Assembly: GCF_907165205.1 (NCBI RefSeq)
Contig: NC_058196.1
Coordinates: 12,752,501 to 12,816,500, forward strand
DNA: 64,000 nt
Reading direction: 5' to 3'
From: Coccinella septempunctata
Lineage: Eukaryota; Arthropoda; Insecta; Coleoptera; Coccinellidae
Made by a program: the position numbers and the translations under genes. Shown here one piece after another: positions 11,419 through 22,279 of this stretch (position 1 is its first letter; every line of letters starts with the position of its first letter). A model generated the notes under the pieces. It saw nothing but the letters and a program-made list of their open reading frames with translations, did not search any database and was not told the origin of the DNA.

Positions 11419-12140
11419 TATGTTTTATACAAAAGGTTAAAGTCGGCGTTATTGAAAACTCTGCTGCTCTTCGCCCCTTGTAAAAGATTCATGACAATTC
11501 CTTAATTTCACAGCAAAAATTGGTTTATATGAAATGAAACTTCAACTGTTGAAACATTTTTTTGCTAAATACTTAACACGTAGATGTAAATTTTGTGCCT
11601 TCATTTTTTAATCGGGCTGTATGAAAATTGCGATCATTCAGCATAAAAGATTTTGTTCCTATTTTTCATAGATTCGCAGCATACAATAACAATCTGAAAA
11701 AAAATCCAGAAATGAAGTTTTTTGAACTTATATTGTGCGTTCAGAATTTAGAAAATCGGAATGAAAAAAGTTATAATAAATCACTAAAATAGGTGTTGGT
11801 CCGATTTTATATAATTGGGAGATACACGCTTGGCATAATTATGGAATATTATGTTTCATGACTACCTAGATTTGGAATATACAGAACATAAATGTATAAT
11901 CTCTTTTCGTCTCATCCGGAAAAAAACACCACGAGAAAGGATTCACTCAACTATGTAAAATATACAAAAAAAATATATACGTTCGACTCTGTTATCTCTG
12001 CTTTCGCTGCGCATTTTTATTTATTCCGATTGAGGGAAAGTCTGTTCTTTAATTTTGATGAAGCAGGTAAAGTGTTCAATTACCTACGAATTAATTCGAT
12101 TATACTCAAGTTCACCTAAGCGGGAGTGCAACTGTTTGGT
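11419..12140. other. AT-rich non-coding stretch upstream of putative first exon
   Basis: No gene recognised. The 75-codon frame at 11892-12119 has no domain and lies immediately upstream of the putative promoter. Confidence 0.45.
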
Positions 12141-12160
12141 TCAGTCAGTCGACACCTCAG
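12095..12160 (+). promoter_or_regulatory. Possible core promoter with TCAGT initiator
   Basis: TCAGTCAGTC at 12141-12150 matches the arthropod initiator TCAGT. A TATACT word lies at 12101, about 40 bp upstream, which is farther than the usual 30 bp, so it may not be a true TATA box. It sits about 180 bp before the ATG of the putative first exon in a stretch of higher GC content. Confidence 0.35.
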
Positions 12161-12321
12161 CTGAAAGTAACACATACGTGCTATTATTCGAGCTTAAAGT
12201 TACGCGAATCTGACCGGCGATTTTGTTTCAAAGAAAGCAGTTCAGATCAGAGAATCTCGACGATTATCAACTTTGAATTATAAGATGTGATTTGTAGTTT
12301 CAATCTTTGAGAGTACAAGAA

Positions 12322-12364
12322 ATGACATCAGCACTGGGGATCTTCTGGTTTTTTGCTACTGGCG
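12322..12364 (+). CDS. Putative first coding exon of a secreted or membrane protein
   Basis: ATG at 12322 (context ACAAGAAATG, with A at -3) opens MTSALGIFWFFATG, a hydrophobic stretch like a signal peptide core, and runs into a strong donor G|GTAAGT at 12364/12365, leaving phase 1. The roughly 180 bp upstream are stop-rich, mixed in base composition and preceded by an initiator-like TCAGT, as expected for a 5' untranslated exon. The exon at 49739-49909 enters in the matching phase and could be the next one. Protein family not recognised. The call rests on signals rather than homology. Confidence 0.45.
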
Positions 12365-12622
12365 GTAAGTTTATGTGAAGATTCTCATAGCATTCTTATT
12401 TTTCGAACTCATTTTTCGTCCCAGTGTTTTTTATTTTCATTTTTATTTATTTACATATATGTACATATGCCAGAAATGTTATTTGTCATTACGAAAAAAT
12501 TGAGATGAGTTGCAGTACCTTTCTGTAACACAATAGATCATCATTATGATATAATATATCAACTGTACACGTACAGTTCAACGGAACAATGCCCAAAAAG
12601 CAGTGTGGAAATATAAATAATA

Positions 12623-13020
12623 CAGGGTCTCCCAAGTTCGAGTGCCTATTAGGCGTTTCTGGAAAACTGGACATATGTACTTGAAATCTGAAAATTGGGA
12701 TTTAATCTTGTTCTAAATTCTCTACTGAGCTAAAATATTTTTGGCGCCTGAGCACTTCCTAAGAGGAGTGAAAAAAAGTTAGTTGAAAATTTTTTTTCCA
12801 TTTTTTTTCTGATATGATTGAGCAATTCAATGCAGAATAAATTTATGTTGAAACAATTGTACTCATTCAAATACCTAGTTTTAAGAATGAAGGCGCGATC
12901 CTTCCAGGGAGCGGCCGCTAGGTCCGGAATGGTTACAGTATTGAACAATTTCGAAAATTCCTGCGTGGCATTAAATTATACTTTCCTATTGAAAAATAGT
13001 CATAGTCCATAAAAATGTCT
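12623..13020 (+). repeat. One-ended CAGGGTCTCCC repeat remnant
   Basis: TA-CAGGGTCTCCCAAGTTCG near 12621 looks like the end of a CAGGG-type MITE, but no inverted partner was found downstream. The following 390 bp include an unusual GC-rich patch (GGAGCGGCCGC near 12909). Extent uncertain. Confidence 0.3.
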
Positions 13021-13140
13021 AGTCACTGATGCAAGAATTTAAAAAAAATTGAAAATTTCAATAAACACAGTCACTGGCTAGTAAAAACTAATGTGATATA
13101 CACATATATAGGTTCATCATTTATAACTAACAATTCAGAA

Positions 13141-13503
13141 TGGTCCTTTCAATTGGTTCACCTACTGATAGCTGCAGGTGTCGACGAAAAATATCCTGAG
13201 TTCATCAAACATTTAGGCAAAAAGGCCTTGTCTTGGTTGTTATCTCTTTATAATAACATTCTAAATACTTGCAATTTTCCGGCCGAGTTCGGAAAAACGA
13301 AAGTCACGAGAAATTTTAAAACCAGAAAGAGTACCAGGACAAAGGATCTGTTTCTAAGCCTCAGCACTCTCATTGAATTAGGTTTCAATGGTAATCTAGA
13401 AACGAGAACCATATCAGAAGTGTGGAAAGATTTCGGCATGTCTCTATGCGCCAATTATACAATTCAAACGTTCCTCTATGCGGCTGAGCGCACAAAAATA
13501 TAA
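13141..13503 (+). pseudogene. Non-LTR retrotransposon RT fragment (fingers region)
   Basis: An open frame contains YPEFIKHLGKKALSWLLSLY followed by NNILNTCNFPAEFGKTKV. This resembles the part of Jockey-superfamily reverse transcriptases just before the conserved LLKPGK/YRPISLL segment (…LGxxxxxWLxxLxNNxLxxxxxPxxWxxxKV…). The conserved RPISLL block and the catalytic palm do not follow. From about residue 85 the sequence is unrecognised up to the stop at 13501-13503. Treated as a short degenerate LINE relic; weak similarity only. Confidence 0.4.
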
Positions 13504-13539
13504 TTCCTTATAACGTCAGTTATAATGTCGGTATCAAGA

Positions 13540-13800
13540 CGAAAACTCCCCGTGGAAGTGTATCATTTACGCTAGTAGGAATATTATTGTCCTAACTCAT
13601 GTGGAAAGTAACTTTGCCGCACTCGATATCATGACCTGCAGTCTGTTGCGAAAAAGTACCACTTTCCACACTTGTTAGGAAAATAACTATTTTCTAACTC
13701 TTGTGAAAAGTGTCTTGCCCGCAATCAATTGCAATCAATTGCTCTACTTCGCATCGTTTGAGCATCTATTTTTTTTTATATACTTGAATTATCAGTATGC
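13540..13800 (+). repeat. Diverged relative of the CCCGCAC hairpin element
   Basis: Shares with the copies at 43693-44610 and 60424-60893 the words GGAAAATAACTATTTTC, AGTGTCTTGCCCGCA and CTTCGCATCGTTTGAG. The order is partly rearranged and the long GC-rich hairpins are eroded, indicating an older copy or sister family. Confidence 0.45.
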
Positions 13801-14000
13801 TTTTTGCTAATTTGTCGATTTATATGCGATAAAATACCATGTATTATAACACAAGGCATCAGTATAGTAAGGCTAGTCATAATCTTCATTCATTATAATC
13901 AAGAAATTGCCAAAATTCCTAAAAAATCACTCAATTCAACAAACACTTGTCTAAAATTTTTGAATATTTTAGATATCGACTAACTGAATCTAACTTAGGA

Positions 14001-14193
14001 GGATTGGTCAGGCACTGTAGTCAAAGAGCTGGGATATTACATTTTTTTTATTCCTCAAGTCAAGCTTTCGGTAAGAACTCCTTTCCTTCTTCAGGGCAAA
14101 TAAATTATTTAAAACAAAAAACAGTCAAAATCAGATCATCGTAAAAAAATGGAAACGAAAGTACTTACATCAACATAAGAATTATCTACAATT
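14001..14193 (-). repeat. Inverted terminal arm (left) of a possible second PLE
   Basis: Matches 19450-19649 in reverse complement at roughly 80% by eye. Shared blocks include ACTGTAGTCAAAGA, TGGGATRTTACAT, CAAGCTTTCGG and CAAAATCAGATCATC. It contains a hammerhead-like motif on the minus strand. The opposite orientation 5.5 kb apart mirrors the PLE at 34248-36880, so these may be the two ends of one element later filled by other transposons; no PLE coding relic was found between them. Confidence 0.55.
14062..14094 (-). ncRNA. Hammerhead-ribozyme-like motif
   Basis: On the minus strand CTGAAGA (N7 is free in the hammerhead consensus), one extra A, stem II GGAAAG/CTTACC with one mismatch, then GAAAGCTT. 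Stem III would be the self-complementary AGCT. Stem I pairing is poor, so this copy is probably decayed. Confidence 0.45.
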
Positions 14194-14396
14194 CGAGTTG
14201 AATTGTATCTTCTCAACATAGATAAACACTATAGATGGGAAACTCTCGGATAAAATTTACGAATAACAGCGCCATCTCTTAGACGTCAGAAAAGTAATCT
14301 CGTCTTGTCGAGAGCGGCCTTATTCGCCTTGATCAAATCAAGTTTATTTGCAAGTAACTACTTACTTACTTACTACAATAAGACTCCGATTTTGTA

Positions 14397-15154
14397 CAGG
14401 TTGGGCAAAATTGGTGATACCTGAACTACAACTTTTTAACCCAACGAGATAGAGGAAAATGAATGAACCATTCATGTCGTTTTTTTTCGAGCAACTGATA
14501 ATGCCATCAACTGCATTCCTCTATCTTCTTTTGTTTTTGAGCTATAGATCAAAATTTAAATTTGGGCGATTTCAACATTGGCCATTATCTCCGTTTCTGT
14601 TTGTGCTAGGATGTTGAAATGGAAACATTATGCGGGCACTATTTTGATAACTAACCAATGGCATACTATGATTTTTTCCACAGGTTTATTTGCTGAGCTA
14701 TAACATAAAGTTGTGTTTTTCCTTATGAAAACAGTAGTTTGAAATGACTTAGAATCGTCATTTTTTGCTGTTTCAAAAATATATGATTCATCGCCCTCAG
14801 TCTTTCTAAGTCATTTCAACAACTGTTTTCATAAGAATAAACACATCATCATGTTGCAGCTCAGCAAATATACCTGTTGGGAAAAATCATAGTACGCCAC
14901 TGGATTGCTATCGAAAAAGTGTCAGTAAAATGTTTTCTTTTCAACATCCTAGCTCAAACAGAAACGGAGATAATAACCAAAGTTGAAATTTTAATTTTGA
15001 CCTATAACTCGGAAACAAAAGAAGATAGAGGAATGCAGTTGATGGCATTATTATTATTTCAAAAAAAGACTACCGTAATGTTCCATGCATTTTTCTCTAT
15101 CTCGTTGGGTTGAAAAAGATTGGAGTTCAGGTATCACCAATTTTGCCCACCCTG
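14397..15154. mobile_element. Palindromic MITE, CAGGTTGGGCAAA ends, 758 bp
   Basis: TA at 14395-14396 and 15155-15156 flank CAGGTTGGGCAAAATTGGTG and its inverted partner ending CACCCTG. Arms run about 350 bp each with a centre near 14764-14780, so nearly the whole element folds back. It shares its end sequence (GGTGGGCAAA) and several internal phrases with the 1132-bp palindrome at 50883-52014, so both belong to one family. The 78-codon frame at 14877-15113 is a by-product of the arm. Confidence 0.88.
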
Positions 15155-15779
15155 TACACACAATTTATTACATGAAATATTTATATATGATAAATGAACA
15201 GCAATGGAATATTGGAATATATGATTGACAAACAAAAAATCAGTGAAATGTAAGTTATGGATCTTTTATTAGCTGAAATATCAGGAAAAACTTTCAAGCA
15301 CTTCATGAGAAATTTATATTTTTTCTTGGGTACACCATCGTACTTAATCAGAAAGGAATAATTCTTCTAATTCCTAATAGTCCGGTTTCTGAAAAATTAC
15401 CAACCATAACACTATAAAGAACCATAAAAACGGGCAATTTTTCCTCTTTCCTTTCACTTCTCGTTTCTGTTGCATTTAGGTACACAACAATAATTTTGCT
15501 CCCCAACGAAAACTTATTATGAAATGATCAGAATTTTTCTCGAATTAATGAAGGATAAGATTTTCAATACCAAATAACTGCTGAAGATTCATAATTCTAG
15601 AGAGTTCCTACAAATCATCAAGGGTGCTTTCACGCAGATAACACGGATTTTTTTTTGTGTAGCAGGGGAAAAATCTGCGAGACAGACGAACACAACCTCT
15701 CCTGAGGGGGAAAATGTGTGGGGCTTATCACTCTCCTGAGCTCGAGACCCACTAGAAACCCTTAACTGCTTCTTCATAG

Positions 15780-17400
15780 GTTCCGGGCATTTTGCCTATT
15801 AACCAGTTGACTCTTATGGTTTCTGGACTCTCACACGATCATAGTCGCGTTGATAGTTGTATGCTGACTATATCTTTCATAAGTTAAGCTCTTCTTTGGT
15901 TACTTTTTAAATCCTTAACTGATCTCTCGGTCTTTGGTGGTAAGTTCTTGACCTTCTAGCTTCCTCTATTGGATCGTAGTCGACTAATCTTCGTAGTTCC
16001 TCATTTGGATGTTGTTTGGCTTTGTCGAATATCCTTTACGCCTTTCTTTTCATAAATTCTGTAACTGGTTCCTATTCCAAGTCCTTGTAGATTTGTTTGT
16101 TCCTAATAAACTAGGGTACATCCATCGCCATTCTAAGGAGTTTATTCTCAGTGGACTGTACTCTCTTGATGTGGGTCTTGGCTGCGAAGCCCCATGCCGC
16201 CGATCCATATGTGAATTGTGATCGCGCGATAGTTTCAATCGTCGTCAACTTGATGTTCTTATTCATATGACTTCTTCTGCCTATGAGTGAATAAAGTCTA
16301 CTCATTGCGGCTTTTGTTTTATCAACTGCACATTTGATGTGGTTTTTCCATGTTAGTCCTCTGTCAAGCTTCACTTCTAGGTATGTTGCTTCATTTTTCC
16401 ATTCAACCTCTTCTCCATCAACTTCAAGGTTTTCTTCCATCCTCAATCTTCTTTTTTGCAGTAATATTGCTTGAGTCTTTCTTCCATTGATTCGTATTTT
16501 TCATTTGATGCACTATTTGAGTATTTCCTCTATGACCAACGGCAGTTTCTGAACGCTATTCCTGTGTCATCTGCGTAGAAGGTGAGCATATTTCTAGCCT
16601 TCTTCGGGATATCATGAAAGTATGTCACGTAAAGCAGAGGTCCAAGTAGCGATCCTTGAGGCACTCCCGCTTCCAATTGTCTGGTTTGAGAGGTTGCTCC
16701 ATCTATCTTCACATAAAAGTTTCTATTCCTCAAAAAGTTCCTTATAATCTTGTATAGGTCGGTCGAATATCCTGCTTTTTTCATCTTGTAGATTAGGTCT
16801 TCGTGCCATACTCTATCAAAAGCTCTCTCGATATCCATCTGAACTAATCCTGTGGACTGTTTGGTCTGCATTCCTTCGGTGACGTATTCTATGAGCCGTA
16901 GCAATTGGAGTTCAGTCGAATGTTCTCGTCGAAATCCAAATTGTAAATTGTTCGGGTGGAATTATCTTCAACATTTCTGCTTCCTCATTCAGCCTTTTAG
17001 CGATAACCCTCTCGACGATTTTTCCTAGTGCTGATAGTAGGCTGATTGATCTATAATTTTGAGTAAATTTTCGTTCCTCTCCAGGCTTGTTGAAAACTAT
17101 CATTTCTGCAGTTTTCCATCTCTTTGGGTAGTATTCGGTCCTCATCACCCCGTTTGTTATATTCGTCAAGGCTGCTATTCCTTTTCTAGGCAATTTCTTC
17201 AACATATAATTCGTTATCCTATCTTCTCCCAGCGTTTTCCTGTTCTTCAATTTCATTATGATCTCTTTGATCTCTGTTGGTGAAGCCGGTTCTGGAATCA
17301 TTTCGGTTTCCGGTGGTTCCATAATCAGTTGTCGTTTGCCTTCACTTCTTCTTCTGGATCCTCATTGTCATCATCATTTCTGTAGTTTTTTCTGGCTCGG
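15780..17400 (-). pseudogene. Jockey-like non-LTR retrotransposon, RT part
   Basis: Reverse transcriptase relic read on the minus strand in three frames. 16912-17322 carries the fingers region (GEDRITNYMLKKLP, then NYRSISLLSALGKIVERVIAKR). 16530-16904 carries MDIERAFDRVWHEDL, the GVPQGSLLGPLLY motif and the catalytic FYADDT (plus-strand 16566-16580). 16111-16446 carries the thumb region (YLEVKLDRGLTWKNHI…). Similarity continues to about 15950 with an HPNEELRRLV-like C terminus. Frameshifts at about 16905 and 16500 and a missing 5' half show it is dead. Product role: RNA-templated DNA synthesis at the nick in target-primed integration. The 3' boundary near 15600-15780 is uncertain. Confidence 0.85.
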
Positions 17401-17419
17401 ATAACACGGAGCAAGCACT

Positions 17420-18110
17420 TTTAGATTACTTCAACTCTTTTTATATGACAACTGTATGCTCCACTCCATCCAATTATTCCATATCCTATCTGAGACTGAC
17501 AGGAGGCAGTATATATCAGCGCAAAGTTTCAACACTGAAATAATTCTTCAGGTATCGGAATTTGGGAGTAATGATCTTAGTTTTACCACTGAAATATCTA
17601 TGTGCTCATCCCATCTCAGATGTCTGTCGGTAGTTACTCCTAGATATTTTATTTGGTCCGCTTCAGGAAGGATGTATTACAGTCGACTAGTAGATAACCC
17701 GTACGTGGAAGACCTGATTCGTAGGATGCAAATTGTAAGTATACTAGTTTTTCAACATTCATTGTGAGTTTATTATCCTCAAACCACTGTTTTACTCCAC
17801 GAAGGAATAATACTTGTCCCAATACCGTACCCTGTGGTAATAAATACTCAATAGTTTTTGGTTCGCTTGTGTATAAACCTATTTTTACAGACTGTGTACT
17901 ATGCGATAAATAACTTTTAATCAACTTGTATGCTTTTTCTCGAAATCCACTGATGTAAAATATCCGAAGGAGCTTCTGATGCGATACAGTGCTTGAAGCT
18001 TTTTTAAGGTCTATGAAAACGCATAAACCCATCTTGTTGTAGCTGTATATTTTTTCTACGTTTTTTTTCTTTGCATCCTCCATAGATTCACCTTCTCTGA
18101 ATCCGAACTG
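17420..18110 (-). pseudogene. Second non-LTR RT relic, palm deleted
   Basis: Minus-strand frame 17649-18083 reads VFIDLKKASSTVSHQKLL (motif A, with catalytic Asp but Ser-Ser where the family has Phe-Asp) and LPQGTVLGQVLF (motif B). It then jumps to KQWFEDNKLTMNVEKLVYL, skipping the YADD segment. Another frame continues with YLGVTTDRHLRWDEHI, the typical post-palm block, down to about 17460. It abuts the Jockey relic in the same orientation but is a different element: motifs A and B are repeated in order. The internal deletion makes it inactive. Confidence 0.75.
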
Positions 18111-18142
18111 GATGTTAGATAATAGTTATTTGTGCAACCAGT

Positions 18143-18490
18143 TGGGAAAAGCATTATTTTTCGTAAATTTCGCGAAATAAGAAAAATATTGTTTCCCAAC
18201 ATGTTTCACAAAATATATTTTCTAATTTTGAATAGCATATTGCTATGAATTCAAATTAAAATGACCGAAAACGTATCTGAAAGCTTCTCTCGGAGATTAC
18301 TTCAGAATCGTCTAGGGACGGAAATTATTATATTTTTCACTCCGTTACTATGGAAGCAAGTATCGTTTCATCATCAGTTGCGAAATATTTTACTTTGCGT
18401 AACTGGTGGCGAAAAGTAAAACGTTTCAAAACGTCAATGAGTTTTGAAAAGTGTCACTTTATATGTCAAAATCAGAAGAAAAATTATTTA
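18143..18490 (+). repeat. Dispersed repeat shared with 58125-59000
   Basis: Blocks TATATTTTCTAATTTTGA, GAATTCAAATTAAAA, CAGTTGCGAAATATTT, GTAACTGGTKGCGAAAAGT and GTTTCAAAAC recur in the same order at 58150-59000. The two copies differ in spacing: about 560 bp extra in the second. Both lie just downstream of RT relics. Short GTTGCGAAA palindromes resemble hairpins of the CCCGCAC family, but no coding sequence or clear ends are seen. Confidence 0.55.
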
Positions 18491-19449
18491 TTTCATAAAA
18501 AGCTTTTGATGAGACAATATTGATGAAATTATGGTGGTATGTGCAATGGCGCAAAACTGCTACAACTCTTTCATTTCATATGGGACCTCCTCTATATCTT
18601 CGCAGATGATTAGTTAAAGAAATTACAGCAAGAGCTTGTAATCTCGAATTGGCATATACTGGGTTTGGAGTAAGAAATCCGTATACTTGAGGGATCATCG
18701 CACGTTAGCAACTCCATTTGAGTTTTTTACATTGCCGTGAAAAACCGTTCAGATAAACAGATTGATGTTGTATGTATGCACAATTTTGCACCATTGCAAT
18801 TACCTGCGAAATTTCAGAAATAATGTCCTTTTCGTTCGAAAGATATTTACTTGGTTCCATACTTTATCACAACACTGTATTTGAAACAAGCCCTAGTATG
18901 AATTTTTCGGATGCAAAAGTTTTGAGAATTAATAGTGCCTAATAGGTAAAAGAAGTGGAATCGGTTGATATCATGGGTCTTGAGGTTAGTTTGAATATTA
19001 ACACCTATTTTACAGAAATCAATTCTATGTGTTGCAACGTGGTTAGATTAATAAATAACATTAGTATAGGGATGATGGTGGAAAAGGTCGAAATATTCAG
19101 GAATCAAACCTCCAACCTAGCCGACGTTTCGGAAATTATATTGATGAGGATAATGTAAGGTCACCAGTTTCCAGATTTGATAAAAAACGTATGGAAAAGA
19201 TAATCACAAGAAAACGCCTTCACGCGATCCTGAGTATGACAGAGTTGTCATTTATTGTACCTATTCTTCTGTGTTAAATGTCTGTTGTATCTCATCCCGC
19301 TTAAATTGTTATTGACCTGTTGCCTTCTTTGCGAATTCATCGATGATGAAATACCTGCACATTACCACCATCTGATACAAACCTTCTTATTGAAGTTGTT
19401 ATATCCTGTTTTTTTACAAATGTGCCGAGATGATTAATGTATTTTCCAA
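18491..19449. other. Non-coding stretch
   Basis: No gene recognised. CCGACGTTTCGG at 19118-19129 resembles the GAAACGTC end of the hammerhead-like motifs, but no matching CTGANGA or stem II was found next to it. Confidence 0.4.
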
Positions 19450-19649
19450 CTCAAACTGTAATTCTCATGTTGATGCAAGTACTTTCTTTCCCACGTTTTA
19501 TGATGATGATCTGATTTTGTGTGTTTTTGTTAAAAAAAAAAGTTGCCCTAGAGGAGGAAAGTAGTTCTTTCCGAAAGCTTGGCTTAAGCAATAAAGAGAA
19601 TGTAACATCCCAGTTCTTTGACTACAGTAGCCGACCAATCTTCTCAAGC
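19450..19649 (+). repeat. Inverted terminal arm (right) of a possible second PLE
   Basis: Reverse complement of 14001-14193 at roughly 80% by eye. Contains the motif at 19548-19580 with a mutated core. See the left arm for context. Confidence 0.55.
19548..19580 (+). ncRNA. Decayed hammerhead-like motif
   Basis: Stem II GGAAAG/CTTTCC and GAAAGCTT (19573-19580) are intact, but the CTGANGA core reads CTAGAGG. Stem retention with core loss suggests a dead copy of the 14062-14094 motif. Confidence 0.4.
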
Positions 19650-20120
19650 AAAATGTCTGGAATTGCTTATTGCATAATAATTGAGTACATAAAATAATAA
19701 TAATTGTGCAATAATATAATAAATAATTAAAACTCTTGACTCTGTTTACTATATTTTATTCTGAGAGTAAGCGTCGAAGAAGTTAAAAAGTTGACATCAT
19801 TCGGGTTTTACTCCAGTATCAAAACTGAAACAAAAATGTACCAAATCACACAATATGGATATCAAACAACACATGTTAGAAGCGGCATAACCGGAATTCT
19901 TATCGATCATTGACAATCGGCAATGACATTTTTCCATAAAGTTCCCAACGAGCGGACACATGATTTATGTTTCCAGTTGGAAAACCGAAGTTGGGTGAGG
20001 TAGCAGCTGAAGGCTAAGGAGTTGAAGAAAAACACTAAATTTTATTGTCAGTCAATAAGGGTAATTAAAAGTGCAATTATGGCTATCAGCGTTTTCCTTC
20101 TGATTTATTGGTTAAATATA

Positions 20121-20767
20121 CAGGCTGGTCCAAATTAAGTCGGCACCATTGCCAACTCCTTTAGTATTGATGCTACGAATTCGGTTAAATGGTCAAACTA
20201 GTAGCATTTTTAATGGCCTTCTCAATGCCGAAAACAAAACACAAATTGACAGTTGTTTTTCTCAACAACTAAGCTCATATCACCTTTCTTATTAAAATCG
20301 AAAATGAGCGACTTATGTGAAAATATTTATTTCATTCACCTGTACAAAAGATTCTTTTTTTTTTGGCGAATAAAACCTCATGATTGTCCAAATATCCAAT
20401 TTTTGTACTTATACGAACCACAATAGTTTTTTGAGTAATTGGACAATCATAAGGTTTCATTAACCAAAATGAAGAAATTTTTTGTACTGGTGAATGAATT
20501 TAGCATTTTCACATAAGTCGCTCATTTTCAACTTCAAGAATAAATGTGATATGAGCCTTGCTGTTGATAATGTTATAACGAATCGAAATGCATGATAAAA
20601 TATAGGGTGTTCCATTTAAAAGAATATCATTTCATGAAATATTATGAAAACGCAATTGTCAATTTTTGTTTTGTTTTGGCATCAAGGCCATTAAAAATGC
20701 TACCGAATTAGTAGCATCAATAATAACGGAAGTTGGCAATGGTGCCGACTTAATTTGGAACACCCTG
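20121..20767. mobile_element. Palindromic MITE, CAGG ends, 647 bp
   Basis: TA duplicates at 20119-20120 and 20768-20769 flank CAGGCTGGTCCAAATTAAGT and its partner ending ACACCCTG. Inner arms also match inverted, for example GAAAATGAGCGACTTATGTG near 20300 against 20520. A TATAGGGTGTTCC word at about 20603 inside the right arm may be a further nested end. Confidence 0.82.
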
Positions 20768-20769
20768 TA

Positions 20770-22277
20770 TATTAATTTCATACCAGACCTATGCCCAATC
20801 CTGCACATCAATAAAAAGATGAGTAATACTGTTGAGTTTTAAACATAAAAAATTAATGGTGATCAATGGTAATTCAACATTTTCTAAATTGGCAAAATTT
20901 GGTCCCATATCAAAGACAGATGAATGCTTCGGAGAACGATTTTCAATTATGAAGTTTTCACGAAAATCGTGAATGTCCATGAGAATTCTGTTGATATTCG
21001 TGAAGCAATCATTACGAAGCAATGCCATTAAGATCTATCATCCATTCATCTGAATAAATTGTTCATAATGGTCACCGTAAGATACACCTAGACATACTCG
21101 ATGGAGTAAAACTATTTATTGCATATAATAACCCAAAATTGCCCACCTCGGAAGTATAATTTCCAACTTCCTCTTAATGCTGAACCAAGGTTATGCCCAG
21201 AATGCAAGAAAACCGTTCTTTTTTCATCATTAAAGATTCTACACACTTTTTGCCTCACTTGGCATCATTTGAAACTGAGAAGCAATTGCAACTGACTTAC
21301 TTTCAGTAATAACCACTGATTAATGATTTCCAATGGCTGATCGCAGCACAGTTATAAATATCGCGATTTGAGAGCAACCCAGGCGTGAAAATAATAACGA
21401 ATATCAAATGAGATGAGGAATTTCTCTCTGTCAGGGTCTGAAAGGAAAAAGGAAGGAAAAAATTGATAACATCTGTACACCGGGTAGGAATTCCTATTCC
21501 GCTGAATCAAGTCGTGGGGAATTGTTGCTTTCTCCTACGGTTAACTGGCGAGAATATAGGAAATGTAGAAATGTGAGGAAGTTCATAGCGAAAAGTGAGC
21601 TTCGATGAGAGTGGTGATGTTGATTCTTTACGGTGTGGGGGTGCTGTCGTACTTCGTTCCTCTTAAGTGGAAACACACACAAAATACTTGTAATCGAAGT
21701 AAGTACCAAATTCCTATTTTTTTCTGAATCGAACATCAAGATTGTAGAACATTTTGAAGTAATTCACAAGTTTCTTCTGTAATTCCCTTGTTGCTCCTAA
21801 GGCGAATAAATAAACAGTCTCTTACTTTATATTAGTTTTAATTGTTATAGTTAGTGCCCATAAGTTATATCTAGAAAGGTTCTCAGGAGTATGGACCAGA
21901 ATACTGTTTTTATTTGCTGAATCGATTTGCCAGGCTGAAAACCACCAGAAAAGTTGAAAGTAGACTCATCTCGTAATTTTTACAACACACCGTTTCAGAC
22001 GTCAATGTATATGCTCCACGACCATCAAGAATCAGCTGCGGTCATCCGAAGCTACAAAACTTCCGAAGTGTAATAATGAATCTTGAATCCCTCTTGAAAA
22101 TTCCTTCTCATACACGTAGTGTGAAATGAATAACGTAACATGAAATCGTCATTTCACAATCACAAAACGACAACGAAAAATGAGTGCCATTTCGACAAAC
22201 TCAACGAACCGAAAAATGAACCAAAATTATTGACATCTGGCGAGACGTCGCAGCAATATGCTTGACAAAGAAAGTAA
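20770..22277. other. Non-coding stretch
   Basis: No gene, RNA or repeat recognised with support; short frames at 20789-21028 and 21494-21739 show no domain. Confidence 0.45.
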
Positions 22278-22279
22278 TA

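Noticed and set aside
19117..19150. CCGACGTTTCGG followed by TTGATGAGG as a hammerhead
   Set aside because: The CTGANGA core is absent on either strand and no stem II pairs between the parts.
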